Origin: Odobenus rosmarus divergens
Lineage: Eukaryota; Chordata; Mammalia; Carnivora; Odobenidae
NCBI RefSeq assembly: GCF_000321225.1
Contig: NW_004451010.1
Location: 2,025,129 to 2,089,128, forward strand
Reading direction: 5' to 3'
DNA: 64,000 nt
The notes under the pieces are model-generated. The model saw only the letters and a program-made list of their open reading frames with translations, was not told the origin of the DNA and ran no database searches. This document shows, one piece after another, positions 11,419-24,173 of the stretch. How positions within the stretch are numbered: the stretch's first letter is position 1; each line of letters starts with the position of its first letter. Made by a program: the position numbers and the translations under genes.

Positions 11419-11929
11419 GTGTTTCATTCAAAGCCAAATTAACAGTCCCAACACAAGGTTGGTCAGGTAACCCTTAAGAATACTTGGTTTAGCACTGGAT
11501 TTCTGGAATTGGTACTGAAAACTTATCTAGTATATTCATTCTTTGCTATCTACTTATATACGTGTACATTATAGGAATCAGTAAGAAAAGAGTTGGAGGT
11601 GGAAAACTAACTCATTTAATTACAAATAATTATTCAAGTTAACTACCCTGACTTACAGATAATACAGAGCTCCAAGTCTTTAGAATTCTTTTGTGTAAAT
11701 AACTGCATTAACCTTGTAACCAGTCTCCTACCCTGTCTGTCATACTTCCTATTAAACATTCCAAAAAATGTGAAATAGAGCATACCTAACAAAGACTGTG
11801 CAAAATATAAATGTACAAATTCAATGGTAGTAATAAACCAAAATCCATGTATCCGTATCGAGGCCAGAAACAATATTACTATATCTCAGATGCATCCTCA
11901 GATAGCATCTGAGACCTCATTCATTGCCC
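11419..11929. other. Intergenic sequence without recognised features
   Basis: I see no gene or confidently identified repeat. Confidence 0.5.
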
Positions 11930-12930
11930 CTATCCAAAGATAAACCGTACCCTGAATTAATCATTCTCTTGCTTTCCTTAATATTTATTGTGGGACTTTT
12001 TGTTTTTATTTTGCTACCTAAGCATATAGCTCTTAAAAAACACTCTTCAGTTTTACCTGCTTTTGAAATTTATAAGAATTTGTAAGAATTCTTCTGTAAC
12101 TTGCTTCTTTCACTCAACATTGTTTTTAAATTATAATCATGTGGATGTATATATACTATAGTTCATTCATTTTACATGTTTATAATATGAGTATACTGTT
12201 GTATGAATATACCATAAGTTATATACCCTTTATACTGTTAATGGATATTGAGACTGTTTATATAATTTTTTAAACAATGTTGCAATAAGTATTCTTGCTT
12301 ATAAAGACATTCAACGATTTATTTAGGCATATATCTAATAGTGGAATTATGGGTTGGTAGAATTTCAGTGTGTTCAATTTTCCTGGATATAGCAAACTGT
12401 TTTCAAAAGTGGCTATACCAATTTATATCCAATTTCTATTTTTCCACATCCTCACATACACTTAATTTTGTCTAACTTTTCCATTTTTTAATGTTTTATT
12501 TATTTATTCATGAAAGTCAGAGAGAGAGAGGCAGAGGCAGAGGGAGAAGCAGGCTCCCCGCCTAGCAGGGAGCCCGATGCGGGACTTGATCCCAGGACCC
12601 TGGGATCATGACCTGAGCTGAAGGCAGATGCTTAACCATCTGAGCCACCCAGGCGCCCTAACTTTTCCATTTTAACCAATCTGGAAAGTGCTTTTAATTT
12701 CCATACTGAAGAAATTGAATATAATTTCATATGTTTGAGAGCCACTTAGGCATCCTTATCTGTGAAATTTCTGTTCATTACTTTAAACTGCTTTTCTATT
12801 GAGTTGTTACCTATTTTCTTATTGATTTTTAGGGGATTTACTGAATCCCAATCCTTTGTAATCTATACTGTGGCAAATTATCTTCTCTCCATTCGTGGTT
12901 TGAGTTTTTATTTTCTTTATGACATTTTTA
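11930..12930 (-). mobile_element. Ancient L1 relic, antisense, interrupted by a SINE
   Basis: On the plus strand this reads as the complement of an L1 3' region (for example 'cttgcttctttcactcaacat' and 'gcaataagtattcttgcttataaagacat'). It is heavily diverged. It may be the 3' part of the element that continues from 12940, or a separate copy. Confidence 0.6.
12488..12658 (-). mobile_element. CAN-SINE nested in an L1 relic
   Basis: This is a complete minus-strand element ending in the complement of GGGCGCCTGGGTGGCTCAG. Perfect 15-bp target duplications (TAACTTTTCCATTTT) lie at 12473-12487 and 12659-12673. Confidence 0.97.
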
Positions 12931-12939
12931 ATGTATTTA

Positions 12940-14043
12940 AATTTTTATCAGCTTTACTGAAGAAAAATTGACATATAATAAACTGCACATATTTAAATGT
13001 ACAAAAAGTTTTTTAAAAATAATATATACACGTAAGCACCCATGAGGCCATCACCACAATCATGATATTGAACATATCCATCATCTTCAAAAGTTTCACC
13101 ATGCCCCTTTGTAATCTTTCCTCCATACTTCTCCTTGCCCATCTATTTCCAGGCAATGACTTATTTGCTTTCTGTCATTATAGATTAATTTGCATGGTAT
13201 AAAATTTTATATAATGTTCTCATGCAATATGTACACTTTTTTGGCCTGAATTCTTTCACTTAGTGTCATAATTTTTAGATTAATCCATGTTGTTTCATGT
13301 ATCAACAGTTGATTTTTATTGCTGAGTAGTGTTCTATTTATGGCTGTGTTTATACCTCTTGATCAATCTTTAGGTTGTTTCCAATTTTTGACTAATTCAA
13401 TAAGGCTACTATGAATATTTGCTTACAGGTCTTCATATGGACATATACTTTCATTTATCTTGGGTAAATACATAGGAGTAGAATGGCTGGATTATATGGG
13501 ACATACATGTTTAACTGTTAAAGAAACTGCCAAATTGTTTTCTTAAGGTATCCTACCATTTTACATTCCCAACAGCCTTGTACAAGGGTTTAAGTTCCTC
13601 CACATTAGCACTTTAGTAAATCATTTTTTAATTTCAGACATTCTAACAAAGTACATTATCTTACTGTGGTTATAATTTACATTTACCTAATGACTGCTGA
13701 TACTGAGTACCTCTTCCTGTGCTTATTTGTCATCCATGTATCTTTTTGGCATAATGTCTGTTCAAACTTTTTACGTATCTGTTATTGGGTTTTTTCTCTT
13801 TATTATTGCATTTTTGAGAATTCCTTATATATCTTGAATACAACTCTTTAATCAGATATGTTTTTACAAATATATTTCTTCAGTTTGTAGTTTGTCTTTT
13901 CATTTAATAACAGTATCTTTCAAAGAAAAGAAGTTATTAATTTTAATGAAGTCCAGCTTATCAATCTTTTTTTTTTTCCTTTTGGATCATGCTTTTGTGT
14001 CATATCTAATGAATTTTTGCCCTAACCCTGAGTCACAAATTCC
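12940..14043 (-). mobile_element. L1 (mammalian L1M class), 3' segment, antisense
   Basis: The complement covers the L1 3' untranslated part and the C-terminal end of ORF2. Landmarks on the plus strand are 'cagctttactgaagaaaaattgacatata', 'attgctgagtagtgttct' and 'taatgactgctgatactgagta', followed by 'gaagtccagcttatcaatc'. It stops abruptly near 14043, where plus-oriented ORF2 sequence begins. The next feature appears to be the inverted 5' part of the same insertion. Confidence 0.8.
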
Positions 14044-14045
14044 AA

Positions 14046-16062
14046 GTTCTGCTGAATTCTACAGAACAGTTAAGAAAGAAAGAATACCAGTTCTGCAGAA
14101 AACTGAAGAGGTGGGAATACTTCTCAACTCACTTTATGGCTCCAGCATTACTCTGATACCAAAACCACACAAAGATACTGCAAGAAAAGAAAACTACAGA
14201 ACAGTATCAATCATGAACGTATATGTAAAAGTTCTAAGTGAAATTTTAACAAATCAAATCCAACAATATATAGAAGGGATAATATATCATGGCCAAGTAG
14301 AGCTTATCCTAAAAATGTAAAGTTGTCTTAACATTTGAAAATCAATCAATGTAATTCACATTAACAGAGCAAAAAATTAAAAAATATATATAATCATCTC
14401 AGTAGATGAAGAAAATCATTTGACAAAATCCAACTTCCATTCCTAATTTGGAAGAAAAAACAACCTCTTGGCAAACTAGGACAAGGGAATCTCTTCAAAA
14501 ATCCTACAGCTAATATTCTCAGTGGTGAAAGATAAAATGTTTTTTTCCTGAGGTTAGAAACATGATGTGTATGGCTGCTCTCACCACTTCTAATTAACAT
14601 TTTACTAGAGGTTCTATCCAATGCAATTAGGCAAGAAAAATAATAAAATCCACCCAGATTGGTAAGGAAGAAGTAATATTTTATTTATAGAAGATTGTGT
14701 AGAAAATATGGTGGAATTCATAAAAAAGCTTTTAGAACTAATAAATGAGTTTAGCAAGGTTACCTGATACTGAGTCATTATTTTAAAATCAATTGTATTT
14801 TTATATTTTTGTAATAAGCAATTAGAAATTGAGATTTTAAAAATAAAGTTTAAATATCATTAACAAATATGGAATGCTTAGGAATAAATCTGACAAAAGA
14901 TGTGCAAGACCTATAAACTGAAACCAATTAAACATTGCTGCAAGAGGTTAAAGAAGAACTAAATAAATGGAGAGAAACACCATGTTCATGGATCAGAAGA
15001 CTCTGTTTAAGATGTCAATTCCCCCAACATTCATCTGTCGATTCAATACAATCCCAAGCAAAATTACAGCAGGTTTTTCTTATAAAATTGGCAAGCTGAT
15101 TCTGAAATTCATATGGACTGCAAAAGACTTAGAATAGTTAAAACAACTTAGGAACCAAGTTGGAAACTTACACTACCTGACTTAAAGATTTATTATAAAA
15201 TTATAGGGTATTAGGGTTCTCCAGAGAAACAAAACTAATGGGACATAATAGAGATAAATATAAGAGGAGATTTAATATAGGAATTTGTTCACACAGTGCT
15301 GGAGGCTGAGAAGTCCCACAATAACTATTTGCAAGCTGGAGAACAAGGAAAGATGGTGGTATAATTCAGTCTGAGTGATGACATGAGAACCAAGGGAGCT
15401 GATGGTATAACTCCAGTTTGAGACTAAGGGCCTGGGGGAGCAGGAGGGCAGCACAGCTGATACAAGTCCTGGAGTACAAAGGCCCCAGAATTGGGAACTC
15501 TTGTCATCTGGGGGCAGGAGAAAATGGATGTCCTAGCTCAAGAAAAGAGAATTCAACCTTCCTCTGCCTTTTTGTTCTATCTGGGCCTTAACAGATTGGA
15601 TAATGCCCACCCACATTGGTGAGGGTAGGTATTCTTAACTCAGTGTACTGATTAAATGCTAAGCTGTTCTAGCAACACTCTCACAAACACACTCAGAAAT
15701 TATTTCACCAGCTAGCTGGGCATCCCTTAGCCCAGTAAAGTTGAAATATGAAATTAAGCATATGTACAGTAAATCAACAGAATGTGCTGTTGCCATAAAG
15801 ATAGACAAGAGATCAATGGAACAGAATAGAGAATCTAGAAATAGACCTATACATATATTTTCAATTGATCCTTGACAAAGATCTAATAAGGTTAAGTTAC
15901 ACATTCAGTGCAGAAAGATAGTCTTTAAACAAATGGTTCCACAAAAATTAGATATCCATATTTACAAAGTTTTGATCCATATGTCACACAATAAAGAAAA
16001 ATTAACTAAATAAAAAAATATATGTATATATAAATGTAAAACCTAAAACTTTAAGAGATTTT
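14046..16062 (+). mobile_element. L1 ORF2 segment, inverted relative to its 3' partner
   Basis: This is sense-strand L1 ORF2. It includes a decayed reverse-transcriptase region (LIPKPHKDT, then ENYRTVSIMNVYVKVL and IQQYIEGIIYHGQ near 14160-14300). Later ORF2 follows ('gttcatggatcagaagactc', 'gatcaatggaacagaatag', 'aaatgtaaaacctaaaact'). The L1 coordinate at its right end (16.06 kb) lies just upstream of the L1 coordinate at which the antisense segment begins at 14043. This is the layout of a 5' inversion. Stops and frameshifts are frequent. An LTR interrupts it at about 15.2-15.76 kb. Confidence 0.8.
15209..15763 (+). mobile_element. MLT2-like (ERVL) solitary LTR, inserted in L1
   Basis: It begins 'ttagggttctccagagaaac' and includes 'ggaggctgagaagtccca' and 'ggataatgcccaccc'. 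It ends near 'cccagtaaagttgaaatatgaaattaagca', a typical MLT2-type layout. L1 ORF2 sequence resumes after it, so the LTR arrived after the L1. There is no internal viral sequence. Confidence 0.7.
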
Positions 16063-16703
16063 CTAGTTAGATTTTGCTATTAATTTCTAATAGCTGTTGC
16101 ATAGTTGTTAAAGTACATTCTTTGCATTATTTCACTCTTTGAATTTGTGTATACTTACTTTATGGCCAGTTATATGGTCAAATTTTGTACATGCTACAAG
16201 TCTGCATGAAAAGAACTTTTCTGGTAATAAGTAAGACAATCTGTTCCATGGCAGTATGTCCTACTATCAGCCCTGAGCTGTTGAACTCTCTCATTTGTAG
16301 ATTCCTCATTGCCTTAATGAAGAATGTATCCTCTGGGTTCTTCCATGAAATAAAGCTGGGTGGTCGATTCTCCAGTCTCACATCAAATATCTATTCAAAA
16401 TTTTAACATCTGGAGCTTTCTGAGTCTTTAATACTGTTCCAAAGCATTTCTATTATCCCCACCTCATTTATGTTGGCATCATCATGTTAAAGCTTCCAAA
16501 TGCTGTCTGAAACCATCTTAGGACTGGCTCCAGGCATCCTTGCCAGAATGTCAAATCACAAGGTATGGGAGGATGTTCCCCATGTTTCCTATCCAGTCTT
16601 ATATTTCCTTACCTTCACTACCACCAGTCTACTCTCACAGGTATTCCTCTAGTTCCTGCAAGTACTTCTTAGCTGAAACCTGAAATTCCTTTCATGTATA
16701 AGG
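16063..16703. other. Intergenic sequence without recognised features
   Basis: I see no gene. Overlapping open frames on both strands at 16178-16406 have no recognisable domain. Confidence 0.5.
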
Positions 16704-17478
16704 TGCAGTCAACTCTTGTTATTTGAGGTAGTTATTTTCTATCAAGTCATTGAGCCATTACTTGTAGGATAAATACATGGTTAGATTTCTCCTAGTCTGG
16801 AGTCAGAACACTTTACTCAACTGATCAATACAGACCTTGCTATATGTATGTTTCTGTTTTAAAACACCTTATTTAATATGTAATATTGACTGTGGTCCCT
16901 GGGTGGCTCAGTCGGTTATGCATCTGCCTTCGGCTCAGGTCATGATCCCAGGGTCCTGGGATCAAGCCCTGCATCAGGCTCTCTGCTCAGCGGGGAGCCT
17001 GTTTCTCCCTCTCCCTCTGCCTGCCTCTCTGCCTACTTGTGCTCTCTCTCTCTCTCTCTGTCAAATAAATAAATAAAATCTTTAAAAAATATGTAATATT
17101 GATTCGTTATCATTGAACTCACAGCCAGTAGCGCTATAAAGGCTGTAAGGCATCATAGCTTTCTTACACTTGGAAACACTAGGCAACATTTCCAAAACTA
17201 AAAAATCACCAACAAGAAACACAAAAATGTGGAAAACATGATACTAAATAGACTGGGAAAAGGATTTGTTTACAGTATGAGAACTGAAACAAACATGGTC
17301 TTGTTTGACTTCAGCTGGGTGTGTGTGCAACAAGCAGCTCAGATTTTTTTTGCAGCTATGCACATGATGACGAATGACCACGAAAGTGCTGTGAGTATTG
17401 ATTTTGGGTTACAAATAAATTTTAGTGAGTAGGCAAACTCACAAATACGGAGTTCATGAATAGTCACGATCTACTGTA
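16704..17478 (+). mobile_element. Tigger-type non-autonomous DNA transposon, split by a SINE
   Basis: It begins GCAGTCAACTCTTGTTATTT and ends ATAGTCACGATCTACTGTA, which form imperfect inverted repeats. The interior segments 'atgtatgtttctgttttaaaacaccttattta' and 'cattgaactcacagccagta' match a pogo/Tigger-derived family (MER46-like by memory; the name is uncertain). No transposase frame is present. Confidence 0.65.
16891..17087 (+). mobile_element. CAN-SINE nested in a Tigger-type element
   Basis: The head is CCCTGGGTGGCTCAGTCGG, and the tail is AATAAATAAATAAAATC plus an A-run. Perfect 15-bp duplications (AATATGTAATATTGA) lie at 16876-16890 and 17088-17102. Confidence 0.96.
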
Positions 17479-18149
17479 TTTTCTCCTCAAGCAGAGACAT
17501 TTTTCTGTTCAAGGAGAAGGTAGATCTTGATGCTGACACACATTATCTTTGAGGCACATGTGTCAGATGAGGGTCTTGCGAGATTTTTAGCTAAAGGGAG
17601 ACTGCTCTCTTCTAACAAGCGGTAGGGGTCTGTTCTGCCATTCAGAGTATTCTGGTGGTATTAGTTTCAGGCAAGTTTCAAACTTGCCAATGAGTTTTAG
17701 GATCCCATCCTTTTCCTATCAGGGCCCTGTTGACATTGGAGACCTGGAAAGGCTGGGCATTCCATATTTATCATAGCACTGATACTCTTATAAACAAACA
17801 GATCTTGAGTCTAATTTTCATAGAGCTTGGAGAAGGTAAGGATCACCTTAAACAATACCATTAAGTCACTAATGTATGAATTAATAGTTGGATGACCTGA
17901 GCTTGTCTTTTTCTTCTTCAGGCTTCTAAAAGAGTTAACAAGAGCCTACAGCAGCTCCACAATTCTTATAATTACCATTGTTCTCATACTTTTCAAATGC
18001 CATAGCCATCCTGTAACCTGGTGCTTTATTTTTTACCTTCATCCATCCCAATCTCAATCCACCACCACAAAAAAGAGAGAATAGCCAGCAAAATTCTGAA
18101 AACAAAAAGCAGAAAGAGAGAGCTAGCTTTATTTATCAGATGTTAACAC
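17479..18149. other. Intergenic sequence without recognised features
   Basis: I see nothing assignable before the start of L1-like sequence near 18150. Confidence 0.45.
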
Positions 18150-21100
18150 ATGTTTTAAAGCCAAGGTGAAGTGACACCAGCATTATGGTGACATAAGATC
18201 ACCATGGTTGTTTCTGTCCTCTCCCTCACAATGAAGGGAACAGCATCAGTTCCCTTTGACCTGCATCATGGCCATTTGTTGGGTTATTTAATTTGTCAGT
18301 TTTAGGGCAGCGGCATAATTTGAGCTTTAGAAAATGTTGATACCACTTAAAATCATTTTCTCCTTTATCTCTCTTAATGAGGTTTCCTGATATCCCATCC
18401 TCGTCCCTGCATTTGGGAAGTGTGTTGGATTGGAGAATGGAATTGGTAGAAGATTTGAAGTCCTTATTATTTCAGAGTGCAGAGCTGGTGACAACTTCTG
18501 AGGTTCTGCTTGGGTCATGCTTGACCCTATGGGGTGGGGGTACAATGAGGACAGTAAAATCTGAGAGCCTGGTAACCCTCCCCCTGTAATGCTGTTAAGA
18601 AGTGGTGAAGGGGAGTCTCTTTAGCTCTCAGTGGGGGGATTGAGGGGGGGAGAATGTGTTCCTAAGTGCAAGGAAGCTGTGATGTACCTTACAGAAAAAT
18701 ATGTGTGTTAGATAAGCTTCGTTCAGGCATGGGTTATAGTGCTATCGCTGTGGGTTTAATGTGTTATTCTCCCTTCCCCAACAACAAATATTCAGCACCC
18801 ATCCATGAACAAAAGTGACTTTGTGGGAGCTGTGTGATCTAGCACCACAGCTGTGGGCCAAGGGCACCAGGAGGAGTCTCACCCACCCATGCATCAGGTA
18901 ATATAGGCAGATGGACCTTGATCCTGGCTAGAGATAGTGAAATGATGTATTAAGTAGCTCCAGCCCTTCTTGACCCCAAACCAGGAGCCCCTGGAGAACA
19001 CAATCTTAGACAATCACCTTTGGATGAGAGAGCCTTTGCTGAAGTCTAGGTTTCCAGAGGAGAAGATCTAGCACTCTGTTAGAGAAGAGGAATGTGAGTT
19101 TTGAGTTTAGATGCATTGGAGTGAAAAAGAGGAACAGTTTGATTTTACCCAAATAACTCCTCCCCCAAAGTGGCAGAGTTTAGGGCTAAGAGAGATTTTC
19201 CTGGGCCCATGATTTCTCCTGTGGGGGAAAGGGAGAGTGTGAGTGAGCACCCAGGTTCCAGCTGTGTGAATGCTGCCAAAGAAACTCATTTCTCTCTTAC
19301 CCCATTTAGAGAACTAAGTGGAGAGCTCCATGACTGGAGGGTGGGAAAAGTCTGGGGAAGGGATACATATGATCCAGAGGGCATTAAAGGGACAATGGGT
19401 CCTATTAACTGCATTATGAACTCCATCAAGAAGCCTACTCACAAAGTGCTGAGAAAACCCTATCTGTGGATACCCCCAATTGGTCCATGGGCAAACCCAG
19501 CACCTTGTGTGCCTCACCCACACAGCCTCTCCACTCTGGCCAACACCCTGTGCATGGTTCTGAAGATGGTGGGCAAAAGCAAGCTTTAGAGGATGGCTAG
19601 TGAGCATGCACAGAAAGCAGGCCTAAATCTGCAGACCAGCAAGAGACAACAAACTTGAGATGTGGCACCATCCTTGGGAAAACAAGAGGCTGCTAGCACT
19701 GAGCCTGGTGTGTTGCAGGATTGAGAGAAGGCATACAAGCTTAAGAATTCTACCACAAGAGGGAGCAAGATGCATGGAGCAGATGTATTGATAGGTTTGA
19801 GAAAACCTCAATCTCTAGCAAGGCTAATGGAAGTTACTTCTCACCTGAAAGCATTTAGTAAAGACTGGAGGAGCTGGTACTATTTCCAATGAGAAGACAG
19901 CAACACAAAACTCCCAACATTAAAAAAAAAAAAATCAAGAAACCTTGACACCACTGAAGCATCACAATAATCTTCCAGTAACTAAACACAAAGACATGTA
20001 GATCCATGATTTACCCAATAAAGAATTCAAATTAGCTTTTTAAAGGGAACTCAATGAGCTACAAGAAAACACAGAAAAATACTTCAGTGAAATCAGGAAA
20101 ACAATGAACAAAATTAGCAGTTTAATGAATAGATATAAATCATAAAACAGAACCAAACAGAAATTCTGGAGCTGAAGAATTCAATGAATGACATGAAAAA
20201 CGCGATAGAGACCACCAGTAGCAGACTTGATCAAGCAGAAGAATCAGTGAAATTGAAGATAAGAATTTTGAAATTATCCAAACAAAGGAAGACACAGAAA
20301 AAAGAATGAGGAAGAATAAAGAAAGCCTACCTGAACTACAGGATACCATCAAAAGGACCAATTTGCAAAGTTCCAGAAGGAGAAGAGAAGAAGGGGGAAG
20401 AAAGCTTATTTAAGGAAATAATGGCTGAGAACTTCCCAAATCTAGAGAGAAATTTAGATATCCAAGTTCATGAAGTTTATAGGTCACTCAACAATATCAA
20501 CTTAAAGAAACTCTCTCCAAAACACATTATGAAAAAACTGTCAAAAATCAAGGACAAAAAGAGAACCTTAAAAGCAACTAGTGGGGGGAAAGCTTATAAC
20601 TTAAAAAGGAGTCCCCACAAGGCTATCAGTGAATTTCTCAGCAGAAAACTTGCAGGCCAGGAGAGAGTGGGATAATATATTCAAAGTGCTGAAAGGAAAA
20701 AAAAAAAACAACTGTCAACCAAGAATACTTTACCTGGCAAAGCTATCCTTCAGAAATGAAGGAGAGAGAAGGTCTTTCCCAGACAAACAAAACCTGTAGG
20801 AATTCACAACCACTAAACCTATCTCCTATGAGAAATGCTAAAAGGAGTTCTTCAAGCTTAAAAGAAAGGATGCTAGTTAGTACATATGAAAATATATAAA
20901 ACAGTGATAAAGGTAAGAATTATATATATATATATATAGTCAAATTCAGAATACTCAAACACTGTAATATGGTGGTATGTTAACTCCACCAGTAGAGGGC
21001 TAAAGGGCAAAAGTATTAAAAATAATTATGGATACAATAATTTGTTAATGAATACACAATATAAGAAGAGGTAAATTGTGACATCAGAAACAAAAAAGAG

Positions 21101-22050
21101 GGAGTAGAGTTTTTGTATGTAATCAAGGTTAAGTTGTTATCAATGTACAATAGACATACCTATAAGATGTTTTATGTAAGCCTCATGCTAACTGCAAAGC
21201 AAAAACCTATAGTAGATTCACAAAGATTAAGAGAAGAGAATCAGAGCATACTACTATGGAAAAATCATCAAATCACAAAGGAAAGCAGCAAGAGAGGAAG
21301 AAGGCAATAAAGGAACTACACAACAACCAAAAAAATAGGATAGCATTAGTAAGTCCTTACCTATCAATAATTACTTCATATGTAAATGTGTTGAATTCTC
21401 CAATGAAAATATATACAGTGGCTGAATGGAAAAGCAAAACAAAACCAAACAAGATCCAACTATATGCTTCCTACAAGACTCATTCCAGCTTTAAGGACAC
21501 ACATAGGCTCAAAGTGAAGGGATTATAAAAGATGGACCATACAAATGGAAAAATAAAGAACACAGGGGAAACTATACTTTTATTAGAAAAAAATAGACTT
21601 TAAGCTAAAAATGGTAACTAGAGACAAAGGTCATTATATAATGATAAAGGGTCAATTTATCAAAAAGATATAACAATCCTAAATACATATGTACCCAACA
21701 TCAGGACGCCTAAATATATTAAGCAAATACTAAAAGACTTGAAGGGAGAAATAAACAACAATATTATAATAGTAGGGGATTTCAATACCCCATTTTTAAC
21801 AATGGATAGATCATTTAGACAGAAAATCAACAAGGAAATGTTGGAGTTGAACCATATATTAGACCAAATGGACCTAACAGACATTTATAGAACATTCCAT
21901 CCTTCGGCAGCAGAATACACATTCTTCTGAAGCACATATGGAACAGTATCCAGGATAGATGATTCATCACAAAAGAAGTCTTAGCAAACTTAAGAAGAGT
22001 GATCCATATCAAGTATCTTTTCTGATTATAATGGTATAAAACTAGAAGTC
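18150..22050 (+). mobile_element. Ancient L1 with 5' region, ORF1-like and ORF2 endonuclease segments
   Basis: 18.15-19.92 kb resembles an L1M 5' untranslated region (GC-moderate, non-coding); this part is the least certain. 19.98-20.9 kb is A-rich ORF1-like sequence with a coiled-coil composition (FPNLERNLDI; KIKDKKRTLKATSGGKA). 21.1-22.0 kb holds the start of ORF2, with the endonuclease landmark IIVGDFNTPF and LDQMDLTDIYRTFHPSAAEYTFF at 21739-21930. The copy ends near 22050, before the reverse-transcriptase domain. Multiple stops and frameshifts make it inactive. HAL1-type elements share the ORF1 part and are an alternative for the left half. Confidence 0.7.
20923..20939. repeat. Short (TA)n run
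   Basis: About eight TA units lie inside the L1 relic. Confidence 0.8.
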
Positions 22051-22054
22051 AATA

Positions 22055-22335
22055 ATAGGATTTGCTGATGTATTGGTTGTGTGATGTTGGAGGAGGAATG
22101 GAAGACATATAATTTTTTAGCCAGAATAATTCAAAGAATGAAATTTGACATTAATTAAGGTAAGAGAAGTGAGGGGAAGCAGATTTGGGGATTGAGAGTG
22201 GAAATCAAGAGTTTGATTTTAAACCCATTCAAATTTAGAGATGACCATTAGACCTTCACGTATCAATGTCAATGTCAAAGAGACAACCAGATATATGAAT
22301 CTGGAGCTTGGGTGAGAAGTTAGAGATATAATTGC
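22055..22335 (-). mobile_element. L2 LINE relic, antisense
   Basis: Segments such as 'ccagatatatgaatctggagct' are the complement of the L2 reverse-transcriptase 3' region. The same region is seen in sense orientation at 43.06-43.52 kb in this window. Confidence 0.65.
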
Positions 22336-22991
22336 CCCTTATGTACAAGTTTCTTAGGAGACTTTATCATTACACCTAAGAACCTGGCTTAAGTTCCCTG
22401 AAGCACTTGTCTAGAAGACATTTAAAGTGACATTTCAGGGCATGCTGCATCCAAAATTAGTGTCTCACTCTGTCACCAGACCAAAGTCAGCTCCTCCTTA
22501 CTCTGTCTCTCTCTTTGTCCCTCCCCTCCTTTTCCCCCTCCTCTGTCCTCTCAGTTCTATTCTCTGTTCTCTCTTACTTTCTTCCTTCACCATCTGCTAT
22601 ACTGCTTAGGAGATTAAAGAAGGTTTGGGTCCTGCTTCCTGATTGCTCAAGAGGAGGCAACCACTGGCCCTAATGGCTGGAGTCCTGCCTTTCCCATTGA
22701 CCAATACTTCCTCAAAGGGGCCTGGATCAGGACTAGCATGACACTACCAAGTAGAATAGGGACAAGAAAAGGCAAACAGTAAATTTTTTAGAGCAATAAA
22801 AACCCATCAGAGACCTACCTAACCTCTGATATATATATTATTTGTCCAGTGAAACTACTAGGAATAAATTCTCATGCCAGTAGTATTCCACTGATTTCTC
22901 TTTTAATACTTTTATTGTGATTCAGTTAAAACTTCATTTTGATAAGTAACAGAATGTTAGTAGATATTATTATTAAGAAATAACCTGTCAT
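22336..22991. other. Intergenic sequence without recognised features
   Basis: A CT-rich stretch lies at about 22490-22590. I see no gene or assignable repeat. Confidence 0.5.
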
Positions 22992-23185
22992 GGGGCACCT
23001 GGGTGGCTCAGTCGTTAAGCGTCTGCCTTCGGCTCAGGTCATAATCCCAGGGTCCTGGGATCGAGCCCCGCATCGGGCTCCCTGCTCCACGGGAAGACTG
23101 CTTCTCCCTCTCCCACTCCCCCTGCTTGTGTTCCCTCTCTCGCTGTCTCTCTCTGTCAAATAATTAAATAAAATCTTTAAAAAAA
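22992..23185 (+). mobile_element. CAN-SINE, young
   Basis: This is a complete, consensus-like element. Perfect 17-bp target duplications (AAGAAATAACCTGTCAT) lie at 22975-22991 and 23186-23202. Confidence 0.97.
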
Positions 23186-23202
23186 AAGAAATAACCTGTC
23201 AT

Positions 23203-24132
23203 AAGAAAATTGATATTACAGTTAACTACAAATTTGCTTTACATTTCCAGTAAGGTCGCTTAACCAATCTTTCCTTATGGTCTGAATCATTGGCTGGATC
23301 AAATTCTTATTTAACACTCTAGCTCAGAATTTAAATCACTTTTTTCAAAAATGTCTCCTTTTACTTAAGCCAGGCCACTACAGTAAAGACAAGAGATTTA
23401 TAAGCATATTATATCACTGCCTTGCTTAATTACCTCTAGTCTTCTCTCACTGATGATAAAATAAACTCCAAACTCCATAGCCTCATTTCAGCTGTACAGG
23501 AATGTTAGAGTCTTTGTTGCTCCACAAAGAAGGAGATTCAAGAATGATGTTCTGAAATGGCTGGGGACATGATTAGATAAGGGGGTTTAGGAGGGTACTT
23601 TCAGTGGGTGAACAACATGAAGGAACATTCATAAGCAGACCTATCTGGGACTGGAGTACAGACATGAGCTAGAATATAGAAGAAAATAAGTTGTGTGGGT
23701 TTAAATTCTAGAGGGCCTATAAGGTTTTTATTAGAAATTTTAATTGGATTGGACTTAGTATTTGGAGACCGTTTTATAGCATCTGAAAACAGGAATATGA
23801 TAGTAAAATTTTTCCTTTAAGAATATGATTCATACTATAATTTGCCAGTTAGATTGGTCCAGAGAGTATACTGTCTTTGAGGTTTCCAATTTAGTAAAGT
23901 AAATCAGAAAGAAACATTTGTAGTTGATTTAATTGCATTTACCTATTTCTTTTTATTAATATTGCAGTTCTGATGAAAGTAAGAAGCCTCATACTCTCAG
24001 TGAGGAAACACACAGAATATGATAGTGAACAATCAGTATAAAGTCTTTCCTGGACCCATGCCCTGGTGTCCTTTTTAAACAACATTTTCTTTGAAGCTTA
24101 AAAATAAGAATAAAGATCAATTTTTCACCCTC

Positions 24133-24173
<41 letters not shown>

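Noticed and set aside
13892..14320. 142-codon plus-strand frame
   Set aside because: Its N-terminal half is antisense L1 and its C-terminal half is sense L1 ORF2, joined across an inversion point. It is not a gene.
19170..19607. Long frames on both strands near 19.2-19.6 kb
   Set aside because: They lie in probable L1 5' non-coding sequence and have no recognisable motif.
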